DNA of 5,300 nucleotides from Methylobacteriaceae bacterium (GTDB lineage Bacteria > Pseudomonadota > Alphaproteobacteria > Rhizobiales > Beijerinckiaceae): the NCBI GenBank assembly GCA_019247255.1, contig JAFAPJ010000589.1, positions 1 to 5,300 on the forward strand. Reading direction: 5' to 3'. The translations under genes were made by a program, and so were the position numbers. This document shows, piece by piece, positions 1 through 5,300 of the stretch (the stretch's first letter is position 1; every line of letters starts with the position of its first letter). The notes beneath the pieces were generated by a model, which was given only the letters and a program-made list of their open reading frames with translations, was not told the origin of the DNA and searched no databases.

Positions 1-1237
1 CCACGATCGGGCAGCGGCCGCCGCCGATCTTTTCGTGATACCACATCCAAGCTTCCGGATTAATCGGCTCGCCGACGCTGCCTAACAAGCGCAAGGACGA
101 AAGGTCATGCTTCTTGACCCATTCGTCGCCCCAACGAATGAAAGCGCGGATCGCAGTTGGCGCCGTGTAGAGAATGCTGACCGAATATTCCTCGATGATG
201 CGCCAGAAACGATCCGGCTCCGGCCAGTTCGGCGCGCCTTCGTACATGAAAACGGTCGCGCCATTCGCGAGCGGACCATAAACGACATAGCTATGGCCAG
301 TGACCCAGCCGACATCCGCCGTGCACCAGTAGATGTCGCCGTCATGATAGTCGAAGACGTATTGATGCGTCATCGACGCGTAGACGAGGTAGCCGCCCGT
401 CGTGTGAAGAACGCCCTTCGGCTTGCCGGTCGAGCCTGAGGTGTAGAGGATGAACAGCGGATCCTCCGCGTTCATCTGCTCGCACGGGCATTCGGCCGTG
501 ACCTGCTCGCGCGCCTCGTCGTAATAGACGTCACGGCCGGCCTCCATCGCGATCGCCGATCCCGTGCGGCGCACCACGACGACATGGTCGACCCCGCCGA
601 CCTTCGCGACCGCGGCGTCCACATTGGTCTTCAGCGGCACCTTCCGGCCGCCGCGCAGGCCCTCGTCGGCCGTGATCACCATGCGCGAGGCGCAGCCGGA
701 GATGCGGTCGGCGAGCGCGTCGGGCGAGAAGCCGCCGAAGACGATCGAATGCACGGCGCCCAGCCGCGCGCAGGCGAGCATGGCGAAGGCGGCCTCCGGG
801 ATCATCGGCAGGTAGATCGTGACCGTCGAGCCCTTCCCGACGCCGCGATTGCGCAGCACGTTCGCGAAACGGCAGACCTCGTCATGCAGCTCGCGATAGG
901 TGATGAGGCGCTGCTCCGACGGGTCGTCGCCTTCCCAGATGATCGCGACCTGATCGCCCCGCGTCGCGAGATGGCGGTCGACGCAATTATAGGCGACGTT
1001 GGTGAGGCCGTCCTCGAACCAGCGGATCGAGACCTCGCCCGGCCCGAAGCTCGCGTTCATCGCCCGCGTGTAGGGGCGATACCAGTCGATGCGGTTGCCG
1101 TGCTCGAACCAGAACGCCTCCGGATCGCGGATCGAGGCCTCGTACATCGCCGCGTAGGTCGCGGCGTCGGCATGGGCGCGCCGTGACCATTCGGCCGGGA
1201 CCGGGAAGGCGCCGCCGTGATGCGTGGCGTGTTCCAT
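1..1237 (-). CDS. acs: Acetyl-CoA synthetase, AMP-forming (N-terminal 412 codons; runs off the left edge)
   Basis: Activates acetate in the cytoplasm: acetate + ATP + CoA gives acetyl-CoA + AMP + PPi, through an acetyl-adenylate. The reverse-strand translation begins [17 protein letters not shown] and includes [18 protein letters not shown] from about residue 73, a typical Acs N-terminal stretch. The P-loop-like adenylation motif [10 protein letters not shown] lies at residues 266-275, followed by [28 protein letters not shown] comes next, and [15 protein letters not shown] starts at residue 388. Motif positions match the roughly 650-residue Acs family almost residue for residue, so about 240 C-terminal residues lie outside the window, including the lysine usually controlled by acetylation. 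The ATG at 1237 is preceded by AGGGAG with 7-nt spacing. The gene is divergent from the amidase gene. No frameshift is seen. Identification is very secure; a propionyl-CoA synthetase is a less likely alternative. Confidence 0.97.
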   Translation of the reverse strand, partial: MEHATHHGGAFPVPAEWSRRAHADAATYAAMYEASIRDPEAFWFEHGNRIDWYRPYTRAMNASFGPGEVSIRWFEDGLTNVAYNCVDRHLATRGDQVAIIWEGDDPSEQRLITYRELHDEVCRFANVLRNRGVGKGSTVTIYLPMIPEAAFAMLACARLGAVHSIVFGGFSPDALADRISGCASRMVITADEGLRGGRKVPLKTNVDAAVAKVGGVDHVVVVRRTGSAIAMEAGRDVYYDEAREQVTAECPCEQMNAEDPLFILYTSGSTGKPKGVLHTTGGYLVYASMTHQYVFDYHDGDIYWCTADVGWVTGHSYVVYGPLANGATVFMYEGAPNWPEPDRFWRIIEEYSVSILYTAPTAIRAFIRWGDEWVKKHDLSSLRLLGSVGEPINPEAWMWYHEKIGGGRCPIV

Positions 1238-1244
1238 GGGCGTT

Positions 1245-1250
1245 CTCCCT
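1245..1250 (-). promoter_or_regulatory. Ribosome binding site of acs
   Basis: Read on the minus strand this is AGGGAG, 7 nt before the ATG at 1237. It is a good Shine-Dalgarno match at standard spacing and it fixes the acs start. It lies just downstream, in the acs direction, of the 16-bp palindrome. Confidence 0.75.
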
Positions 1251-1254
1251 TTTG

Positions 1255-1270
1255 GGCGGTTCGAACCGCC
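1255..1270. promoter_or_regulatory. Perfect 16-bp palindrome (operator-like, or 5'-UTR hairpin of acs)
   Basis: The sequence GGCGGTTCGAACCGCC is its own exact reverse complement. It lies 18-33 nt upstream of the acs start codon and just before the acs ribosome binding site. If the proposed acs promoter is right, it falls within the first few dozen transcribed bases. It could be a binding site for a dimeric repressor. In RNA it could form a 6-bp stem with a 4-nt loop next to the ribosome binding site. The sequence shows the symmetry; the function is inferred. Confidence 0.5.
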
Positions 1271-1290
1271 ATTGTTCGCTTCTTCCCAAC

Positions 1291-1318
1291 CTTATCGGGG
1301 CCGGTTATCCCGCTTCAA
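1291..1318 (-). promoter_or_regulatory. Candidate sigma70-type promoter for acs
   Basis: On the minus strand, TTGAAG (1318-1313) is followed after 16 nt by GATAAG (1296-1291). Each hexamer matches the housekeeping consensus at four of six bases. The predicted start would give a leader of roughly 45-50 nt containing the palindrome and the ribosome binding site. This is only a pattern match; GC-rich alphaproteobacterial promoters are often weaker than consensus. I saw no comparably good promoter pointing towards the amidase gene in the same intergenic region. Confidence 0.35.
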
Positions 1319-1351
1319 CCCGGGCTGAATGGCACTTTGGTCATCCCGGGC

Positions 1352-1357
1352 AGAGGG
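1352..1357 (+). promoter_or_regulatory. Ribosome binding site that affects the amidase start
   Basis: AGAGGG directly abuts the ATG at 1358, leaving no spacer. It sits 6 nt before the in-frame GTG at 1364, which is normal Shine-Dalgarno spacing. The spacing therefore favours initiation at GTG 1364, which would remove only two residues. ATG 1358 is kept in the annotation by convention. Confidence 0.45.
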
Positions 1358-2575
1358 ATGCGCGTGACAGGAGTGGCGGGGAGAGCGGACGGCGAGCGGG
1401 TCCTGCGCGACTTGCGGGAGCTCGCGACCTTCGGGGCCTTCAAGACGGGCGTTCATCGGCCGACCTTCTCGGCCCAGGACATGGCGGCGCGCCGCTGGCT
1501 CTGCGGAAAGCTCGTCGAGGCGGGCCTCGAGGCGTCGATCGACGGGATCGGCAGCGTCTTCGGACTGTCGCGGGGACCCGGCTCCAAGGTGCTGACGGGC
1601 TCGCATCTCGAGAGCCAGAACGAGGCCGGCTGGCTCGATGGGGCGCTGGGCGTCATCTACGGCCTCGAAGCCGCGCGCGCGTTGGGCGGCGGGGTCGACG
1701 TCGCGGCCTGGTGCGACGAGGAAGGGCATTTCGGCTCCTTCATCGGGTCGCGGTTCTTCCTCGGGCTGCTTCCGGACGACGAGATCGATCGCCTCGGCAA
1801 CCGCTACGACGAGCGGCCGCTGCGCGGCGTGTTGGCCGAGGTCGGGCTTGCCGGGGTGCCGCGCCGGCAGATCGAGCCCGGCCGCTACAAGGCCTATTGC
1901 GAGGCGCATATCGAGCAGGGCGACACGCTCGAATCCGGCGGCCTGCGGATCGGCGTAGTCACGGCGGTCGTCGCCATCTGGCAGTACCGGCTCGTCGCGA
2001 CGGGCGAGCAGAACCACGCGGGCACGACCTCCATGGCGCGCCGCCGGGATGCGGGGCTCGCGCTGACGCGCCTCCTCGGCGAGATCGACCGCCGCTTCCC
2101 GGCGATCGCTGGACCGCGCAGCGTCTGGACCTGCGGACGGATCACGCTCGAGCCCGGCGCCCCCTCGATCATCCCGGGGCGGGCGGAGGCGCTGTTCCAG
2201 CTGCGCGACGCGGATCCGGCGGTGCTCGACCGGCTTCAAGCCGAGCTCATGGCCCTCGTCGAGGCCGCGAACCAGGAGGGCCGCTGCCCGGTCGCGCTCG
2301 AGGTCATGAGCCAGAGCCGGCCCGCCCGGATGGACGAGGGCCTGCAGGCCCTCATCGAGGCGGCGGCCGAGGAGCGCCAGCCCGGCTGCTCCCTCCGCAT
2401 GCCGAGCGGCGCCGGCCACGACGCGCAGTATCTCGCGCGCGTCATGCCGTCCTCCATGCTTTTCGTGCCGTCGATCGGCGGCATCAGCCATCACTGGACG
2501 GAGAACACGTCGGATTCCGACATCGCCTTCGGTGCGGAAGTCTATGTGGACGCCGTGCGACGCATGCTCGGCTGA
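1358..2575 (+). CDS. M20-family zinc amidase, hydantoinase/carbamoylase type (Zn-dependent hydrolase)
   Basis: A 405-residue cytoplasmic metallo-amidohydrolase related to N-carbamoyl-L-amino-acid hydrolases, beta-ureidopropionases and allantoate amidohydrolases, which cleave carbamoyl or amide bonds with a two-metal centre. Visible signatures in order: GSHLES (residues 81-86, His83), GWLDGALGV with bridging Asp94, CDEEGHFGSFIGSR with Glu121/Glu122, EAHIEQG with His184, GEQNHAGTTSMARRRDA (216-232), LEPGAPSIIPGR, SGAGHDAQYLA (350-360) and PSIGGISHHWTE with His378 and Glu382. The central segment of about 206-325 should be the lid/dimerisation domain. Length is normal for the family. The usual HxD metal motif reads His-Leu-Glu here. 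An upstream in-frame ATG at 1217 would add 47 residues that do not resemble the family and would overlap acs, so I rejected it. The gene probably leads an operon with the ligase 49 nt downstream. No hydantoinase is adjacent, so hydantoin breakdown is not supported. Family is secure; substrate is unknown. Confidence 0.88.
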   Translation: MRVTGVAGRADGERVLRDLRELATFGAFKTGVHRPTFSAQDMAARRWLCGKLVEAGLEASIDGIGSVFGLSRGPGSKVLTGSHLESQNEAGWLDGALGVIYGLEAARALGGGVDVAAWCDEEGHFGSFIGSRFFLGLLPDDEIDRLGNRYDERPLRGVLAEVGLAGVPRRQIEPGRYKAYCEAHIEQGDTLESGGLRIGVVTAVVAIWQYRLVATGEQNHAGTTSMARRRDAGLALTRLLGEIDRRFPAIAGPRSVWTCGRITLEPGAPSIIPGRAEALFQLRDADPAVLDRLQAELMALVEAANQEGRCPVALEVMSQSRPARMDEGLQALIEAAAEERQPGCSLRMPSGAGHDAQYLARVMPSSMLFVPSIGGISHHWTENTSDSDIAFGAEVYVDAVRRMLG

Positions 2576-2614
2576 ACCTGTCAGAGTCTTTACAGACCGC
2601 GACCCCCGCCCGAT

Positions 2615-2618
2615 GAGG
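2615..2618 (+). promoter_or_regulatory. Ribosome binding site deciding the start of the ATP-grasp gene
   Basis: GAGG lies 6 nt before the ATG at 2625. The alternative in-frame ATG at 2613 overlaps this site and has no good site of its own. The protein from 2625 begins MRFLGIGD, which suits the first beta strand of the N-terminal domain. Confidence 0.6.
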
Positions 2619-2624
2619 CGCGCC

Positions 2625-3947
2625 ATGCGTTTTCTCGGCATCGGCGACACCTGCGACCTCAACGCCCTTTACGCCCGGCTCCGGGACGACGGCCACGAGG
2701 TCCGGGTCTCGATCTCCGAGCCGCTCTGCCACGGCGTTCTGTCCGGCATCATCGAGCGGGTGGACGATTGGCGGGCCGAGCTCGGCTGGGTACGGGACGC
2801 GGGTCGGGACGGGATCATCCTGTTCGAGAACGTCGCGCACGAGCGCGGCGCGCTTCAGGACGAGTTGCGCCGGGACGGCCTCAACGTCGTCGGCGGCTCG
2901 GCCTTCGGCGACCGGCTGGAGAAGGACCGGGCCTTCGCGCAGGGCGTGCTGCGCGATCTCGGCGGCTTCCAGGTCGCGGGCGTGTGGGAGTTCGAAGCCG
3001 CGGAGCCCGCGCTCGCCCATCTCGCGGAGCGGCCCGGCCGCTACGTGCTGAAGTTCTCGGGCGAAGGCTTCGGGGCGGCCGACAATTACGTGGGCCGGCT
3101 GCCGGACGGACGCGACGTCGCCGCAATCGTCCAGGCGAAGCTCAGGATGCGCGAGGCGGAGGGCAAGCGCACGCGCTTCATCCTCCAGGAGCGGATCGAA
3201 GGCGTCGAGATGGGCGTGGGCGCCTATTTCGACGGGGAGCGCTTTCTCCGCCCCGCCTGCCTCGACTGGGAGCACAAGCACTTCTTCCCGGGCGATCTCG
3301 GCGAGCTTACGGGGGAAATGGGGACGGTCGTCACCTACGAGCGGACCGGGACCTTCTTCGAGCGGACGCTCGCCCGCGTGGCGCCGCTGCTGCGCCGGCA
3401 TGGCTATCTCGGCTATATCAACCTGAACACCTTCGTGAACGAGGCCGGGATCTGGCCGCTCGAGTTCACCTGCCGGTTCGGCTATCCGGGCTTCGCGATC
3501 CTGGACCCGCTCCAGGCGACGTCTTGGGCGGATCTCTTCCGCGGGATGACGTCCCGCGACGGGCGGGACCTCGAGACGCGGCCCGGCTTCGCGGTGGGGA
3601 TCGTCATGACGACCCGGCCTTTCCCCTACATCCGCACCTACGTGCCCGAGCCGATCGGGCTTCCGGTCCTGTTCGAGGGCGAGCTCAGCGCCGCCGACCG
3701 GGCGAACCTCCATTATGGCGAGGTGGGGCTCGACGAGACGGGTCAGCTCGTGACGGCCGGCTACCACGGCTGGTCGCTGGTCGTGACCGGCACGGGCGCG
3801 ATGGTCGCCGAGGCCCAGCGCGCCGCCTACGCGCTCGCGGACCGGACCGTGATCCCGAACGTCCGCTACCGCCGTGACATCGGGGACAAGCTCGTCGGCT
3901 GGCAGCTCGCCGAGGTCGAGCGGCTCGGGCTTCTCGATCCGACCTGA
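2625..3947 (+). CDS. PurD-like ATP-grasp ligase (phosphoribosylglycinamide synthetase-related, substrate unknown)
   Basis: A 440-residue cytoplasmic protein with the domain order and length of PurD, which joins a carboxylate to an amine through an acyl phosphate at the cost of ATP. An N-terminal alpha/beta domain (1-92) starts MRFLGIGDTCDLNAL. LEKDRAFAQGVLRDLG (98-113) opens the ATP-grasp part. YVLKFSGEGFGAADNYVG (140-157) carries Lys143 and the glycine-rich loop. LQERIEGVEMGVGAYFDGE (187-205) matches the PurD EGEE region, then DWEHKH and ELTGEMGTV (227-235). WPLEFTCRFGYPG (277-289) has Glu280 and Arg284. The C-terminal domain ends with YRRDIGDKL. True PurD has a GGGGREHA-like start and a Glu-x-Asn-x-Arg-Phe-Gly-Asp-Pro-Glu motif. 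Here the first is absent and the second reads EFTCRFGYPG. I therefore infer ligase chemistry on a substrate other than phosphoribosylamine. It lies 49 nt after the amidase and 62 nt before the WcbI-like gene. Automatic labels of phosphoribosylamine-glycine ligase would probably overstate the function. Confidence 0.85.
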   Translation: MRFLGIGDTCDLNALYARLRDDGHEVRVSISEPLCHGVLSGIIERVDDWRAELGWVRDAGRDGIILFENVAHERGALQDELRRDGLNVVGGSAFGDRLEKDRAFAQGVLRDLGGFQVAGVWEFEAAEPALAHLAERPGRYVLKFSGEGFGAADNYVGRLPDGRDVAAIVQAKLRMREAEGKRTRFILQERIEGVEMGVGAYFDGERFLRPACLDWEHKHFFPGDLGELTGEMGTVVTYERTGTFFERTLARVAPLLRRHGYLGYINLNTFVNEAGIWPLEFTCRFGYPGFAILDPLQATSWADLFRGMTSRDGRDLETRPGFAVGIVMTTRPFPYIRTYVPEPIGLPVLFEGELSAADRANLHYGEVGLDETGQLVTAGYHGWSLVVTGTGAMVAEAQRAAYALADRTVIPNVRYRRDIGDKLVGWQLAEVERLGLLDPT

Positions 3948-3970
3948 CGCGCCGGCCTGACGCACCGGCC
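3945..3970 (+). repeat. Imperfect 13-bp tandem repeat spanning the ligase stop codon
   Basis: TGACGCGCCGGCC (3945-3957) is followed directly by TGACGCACCGGCC (3958-3970), with one mismatch. The first copy begins with the TGA stop of the ATP-grasp gene. It is probably a small slippage duplication in the spacer before the next gene; no function is evident. Confidence 0.6.
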
Positions 3971-3997
3971 TGTTGCCCCGCCCGGAACCTTGCTGGT

Positions 3998-4001
3998 AGG
4001 G
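3998..4001 (+). promoter_or_regulatory. Weak ribosome binding site of the WcbI-like gene, possibly in a hairpin
   Basis: AGGG lies 8 nt before the ATG at 4010. It is the first part of AGGGCC (3998-4003), which can pair with GGCCCT (4012-4017) around an 8-nt loop. The site and the start codon could therefore be partly masked in the mRNA. Confidence 0.4.
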
Positions 4002-4009
4002 CCCGGGCC

Positions 4010-5044
4010 ATGGCCCTCCGGTCGCGATGGGGCTCCGTCGGGCGGGACGCGCTTCGGCGGTCCCGATACCAATGGCAGCTGCGCTTCGGTCCGCGCGACT
4101 GGCGCCATCCGCCGTGGCAGGGATCGCCCCGCCTTCTCGTGATCGGCATCTGCCAGGGCGTCGCGATCGGGCGCGCGATGCGGCTCCTCCTGCCGGCGGC
4201 CGAGATCGAGGTGATCGACGTCGCGGATCTCGGCCGCCGTTTCCGCAGCACCGCGGAGCTCGTGGCTGAGGCGTCGCGCTACGACGTCGTCTTCGCGAAC
4301 CGCTTCGCGCCTTTCGCGCCGGACGGCGATTACGAGACCCTCCGGGCCGGCTGCCGGCTCGTGCCGATCCCCACGATCGTGTTCCTCGCCTACCATCCGG
4401 ACGCCATCCAGGTCGGCGACTTTGCGGCACCGGGAGGGCGCGGCATCGTCTACGGCCCGATGGGCGGCGAGCATTCGGCGCTCGCGCTCTTCTCCTACCT
4501 GGAGGGATTGCCGGTCGAGGCGGCGCTCCGTCTCTACACGGAGGCGGTCTACGAGAGGCTCGGCTATCTCGACCTCTGGCACGCGTCCGTCGAGTCGATC
4601 CTCGAGCTCGGCCGGCACGCTCAGTACGACCTCTCGGCCGAGATCCTGCGCTGGTCGCGACGCGGCTGCTTCATGCACACGATCAACCACCCGCGGCCGA
4701 TCGTGACGGCGGACCTCGCGCGCGGGCTCCTCGCCAAGGCAGGGATCGCTTTCCCCGAGCTCGACCTGGAGGCGATCCTGCCGGACGACCTTCTACCGGC
4801 CGGGAGCTGGCCGGTCTATCCGCCGGTTGCCGCCCGCTACGGGCTTCCGGGCAGCATGATGTTCCTCAAGGGCGAGACGGCGATCACCGGGCCGTACCGG
4901 ACCATGACGCTCGAGACGGTGCTGCGGGCGAGCTACGCCTATTTCGCCCGCCGGCCGACGCGAGAGCTCCGGTCGGACCGGGTCGCGTCCTGGCGGGCCG
5001 ACCCCGATATCGTGCGCTTCCTTCGTGAGTCGGCGGGCGTCTGA
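4010..5044 (+). CDS. WcbI-family putative acyltransferase (polysaccharide biosynthesis type)
   Basis: A 344-residue protein with the pattern of the WcbI family, named after a capsule gene of Burkholderia pseudomallei whose product binds coenzyme A and is thought to be an acetyltransferase. Residues 1-40 are a basic, tryptophan- and arginine-rich extension. The domain then opens with RLLVIGICQGVAIGRAMRLL (41-60), including the Cys48-Gln49 pair. It continues with VPIPTIVFLAYHPDAIQV (118-135), which has the YHPD motif, and EHSALALFSYLEGLPVEAAL (154-173). AVYERLGYLDLW (179-190) and FMHTINHPRPIVTADLARGL (221-240), with an NHP motif, follow. No signal peptide or membrane span is seen, so it is probably cytoplasmic. 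It is the last gene of the proposed operon and converges on icd. No glycosyltransferase, polymerase or exporter is present here, so the acceptor could be a small molecule rather than a polysaccharide. Family call is fairly secure; the reaction is inferred. Confidence 0.8.
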   Translation: MALRSRWGSVGRDALRRSRYQWQLRFGPRDWRHPPWQGSPRLLVIGICQGVAIGRAMRLLLPAAEIEVIDVADLGRRFRSTAELVAEASRYDVVFANRFAPFAPDGDYETLRAGCRLVPIPTIVFLAYHPDAIQVGDFAAPGGRGIVYGPMGGEHSALALFSYLEGLPVEAALRLYTEAVYERLGYLDLWHASVESILELGRHAQYDLSAEILRWSRRGCFMHTINHPRPIVTADLARGLLAKAGIAFPELDLEAILPDDLLPAGSWPVYPPVAARYGLPGSMMFLKGETAITGPYRTMTLETVLRASYAYFARRPTRELRSDRVASWRADPDIVRFLRESAGV

Positions 5045-5048
5045 TCAA

Positions 5049-5082
5049 CCCGCCGCCGCATCGCTGGGGCGGGCTTAGCCCC
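5049..5082. terminator. Weak hairpins in the convergent gap, possible terminator
   Basis: CCCGCC (5049-5054) can pair with GGCGGG (5068-5073) across a 13-nt loop. Alternatively, GGGGC (5066-5070) can pair with GCCCC (5078-5082). The gap lies between two convergent stop codons, where a bidirectional terminator is expected. There is no T-run on either strand, so intrinsic termination is doubtful and Rho may act instead. Confidence 0.25.
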
Positions 5083-5099
5083 TGCGTCGGAGCCTGCGT

Positions 5100-5300
5100 T
5101 CAGCCGCGCATGGCGGCCTGGAGGTTCTCGTCGACCTTGTCGAGGAAGCCTGTCGTCGAGAGCCATTTCTGGTCGGCGCCGACGAGCAGAGCGAGATCCT
5201 TCGTCATGTGGCCGGCTTCGACCGTGTCGACGCAGACCTTCTCGAGCGTGTGGGCGAAACGGTCGAGCTCGGCGTTGCCATCGAGCTTCGCCCGGTGCGC
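5100..5300 (-). CDS. icd: NADP-dependent isocitrate dehydrogenase (C-terminal 66 codons; runs off the right edge)
   Basis: Oxidatively decarboxylates isocitrate to 2-oxoglutarate with reduction of NADP+ in the TCA cycle. Only the C-terminus is in the window. The reverse strand reads AHRAKLDGNAELDRFA, then HTLEKVCVDTVEAGHMTKDL, ALLVGADQKWLSTTGFLDKV and DENLQAAMRG before a TGA at 5102-5100. The VEAGxMTKDLA and TTGFLDKVDENL blocks are characteristic of the C-terminus of the roughly 400-residue eukaryotic-like NADP-IDH found in alphaproteobacteria. The reading frame is intact to the edge. The active-site and cofactor-binding residues lie outside the window. The gene converges with the WcbI-like gene across 55 nt. 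It was too short for a simple ORF scan but is clear by sequence. Confidence 0.93.
   Translation of the reverse strand, partial: AHRAKLDGNAELDRFAHTLEKVCVDTVEAGHMTKDLALLVGADQKWLSTTGFLDKVDENLQAAMRG

Noticed and set aside
584..1186. A 200-codon plus-strand frame
   Set aside because: It lies antisense to acs, whose reverse-strand translation carries unmistakable adenylation-domain motifs. The plus-strand product has none.
1273..1296. Possible promoter towards the amidase (TTGTTC ... TTATCG)
   Set aside because: The spacing is only about 14 nt and the -10-like hexamer is poor, so it does not reach the level of a usable prediction.
1217..1357. N-terminal extension of the amidase from ATG 1217
   Set aside because: The added 47 residues do not resemble the family, would overlap the start of acs, and would run through the intergenic palindrome and the candidate acs promoter.
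2578..2595. CTGT/ACAG inverted repeat in the amidase-ligase gap as a terminator or operator
   Set aside because: The stem is only 4 bp with a 10-nt loop and no T-run, which is too weak to support a call.
1292..2662. A 456-codon minus-strand frame antisense to the amidase gene
   Set aside because: The composition is that of a shadow frame (Arg/Ala/Asp-rich, no recognisable motifs), while the plus strand encodes a clear M20 hydrolase.
2484..4430. A 648-codon open frame on the minus strand across the amidase, ligase and WcbI-like genes
   Set aside because: Its translation is low-complexity, rich in Arg, Ala, Gly and Pro, and matches no family. It lies antisense to three well-supported genes and is the expected by-product of high third-position GC.

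Overview
The window is GC-rich bacterial DNA with a strong G/C bias at third codon positions. The two edge genes are an AMP-forming acetyl-CoA synthetase and an NADP-dependent isocitrate dehydrogenase. Their sequences resemble alphaproteobacterial proteins, so a Hyphomicrobiales-type organism is the best guess. This rests on remembered sequence similarity and was not tested by a search.

Layout: (1) positions 1-1237, minus strand, hold the first 412 codons of acs, which runs off the left edge. (2) Positions 1238-1357 are a short divergent intergenic region. It has a plausible acs promoter and a perfect 16-bp palindrome between that promoter and the acs ribosome binding site. (3) Positions 1358-5044, plus strand, hold three closely spaced genes (gaps of 49 and 62 nt) that look like one operon. 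They encode an M20-family zinc amidase of the hydantoinase/carbamoylase type, a PurD-like ATP-grasp ligase, and a WcbI-family putative acyltransferase. (4) Positions 5045-5099 are a 55-nt convergent gap with weak hairpins. (5) Positions 5100-5300, minus strand, hold the last 66 codons of icd, which runs off the right edge.

The two edge genes are ordinary central carbon metabolism: acetate activation and the TCA cycle. The interest lies in the three-gene cassette between them. The ATP-grasp protein keeps the PurD fold signature but lacks the N-terminal glycine-rich motif and the Glu-x-Asn metal motif of true phosphoribosylamine-glycine ligase. It is therefore probably a carboxylate-amine ligase for some other substrate. 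The amidase has Glu in place of the usual Asp in its HxD metal motif. The WcbI-like protein belongs to a family known from capsule biosynthesis, but no glycosyltransferase or export gene is visible here. My inference is a small pathway that makes, trims and acylates an amide-containing metabolite or surface component. The substrate cannot be read from the sequence. No tRNA, rRNA, CRISPR array, transposase or phage gene is visible. The many other open frames, including a 648-codon antisense frame, are by-products of the high GC content.
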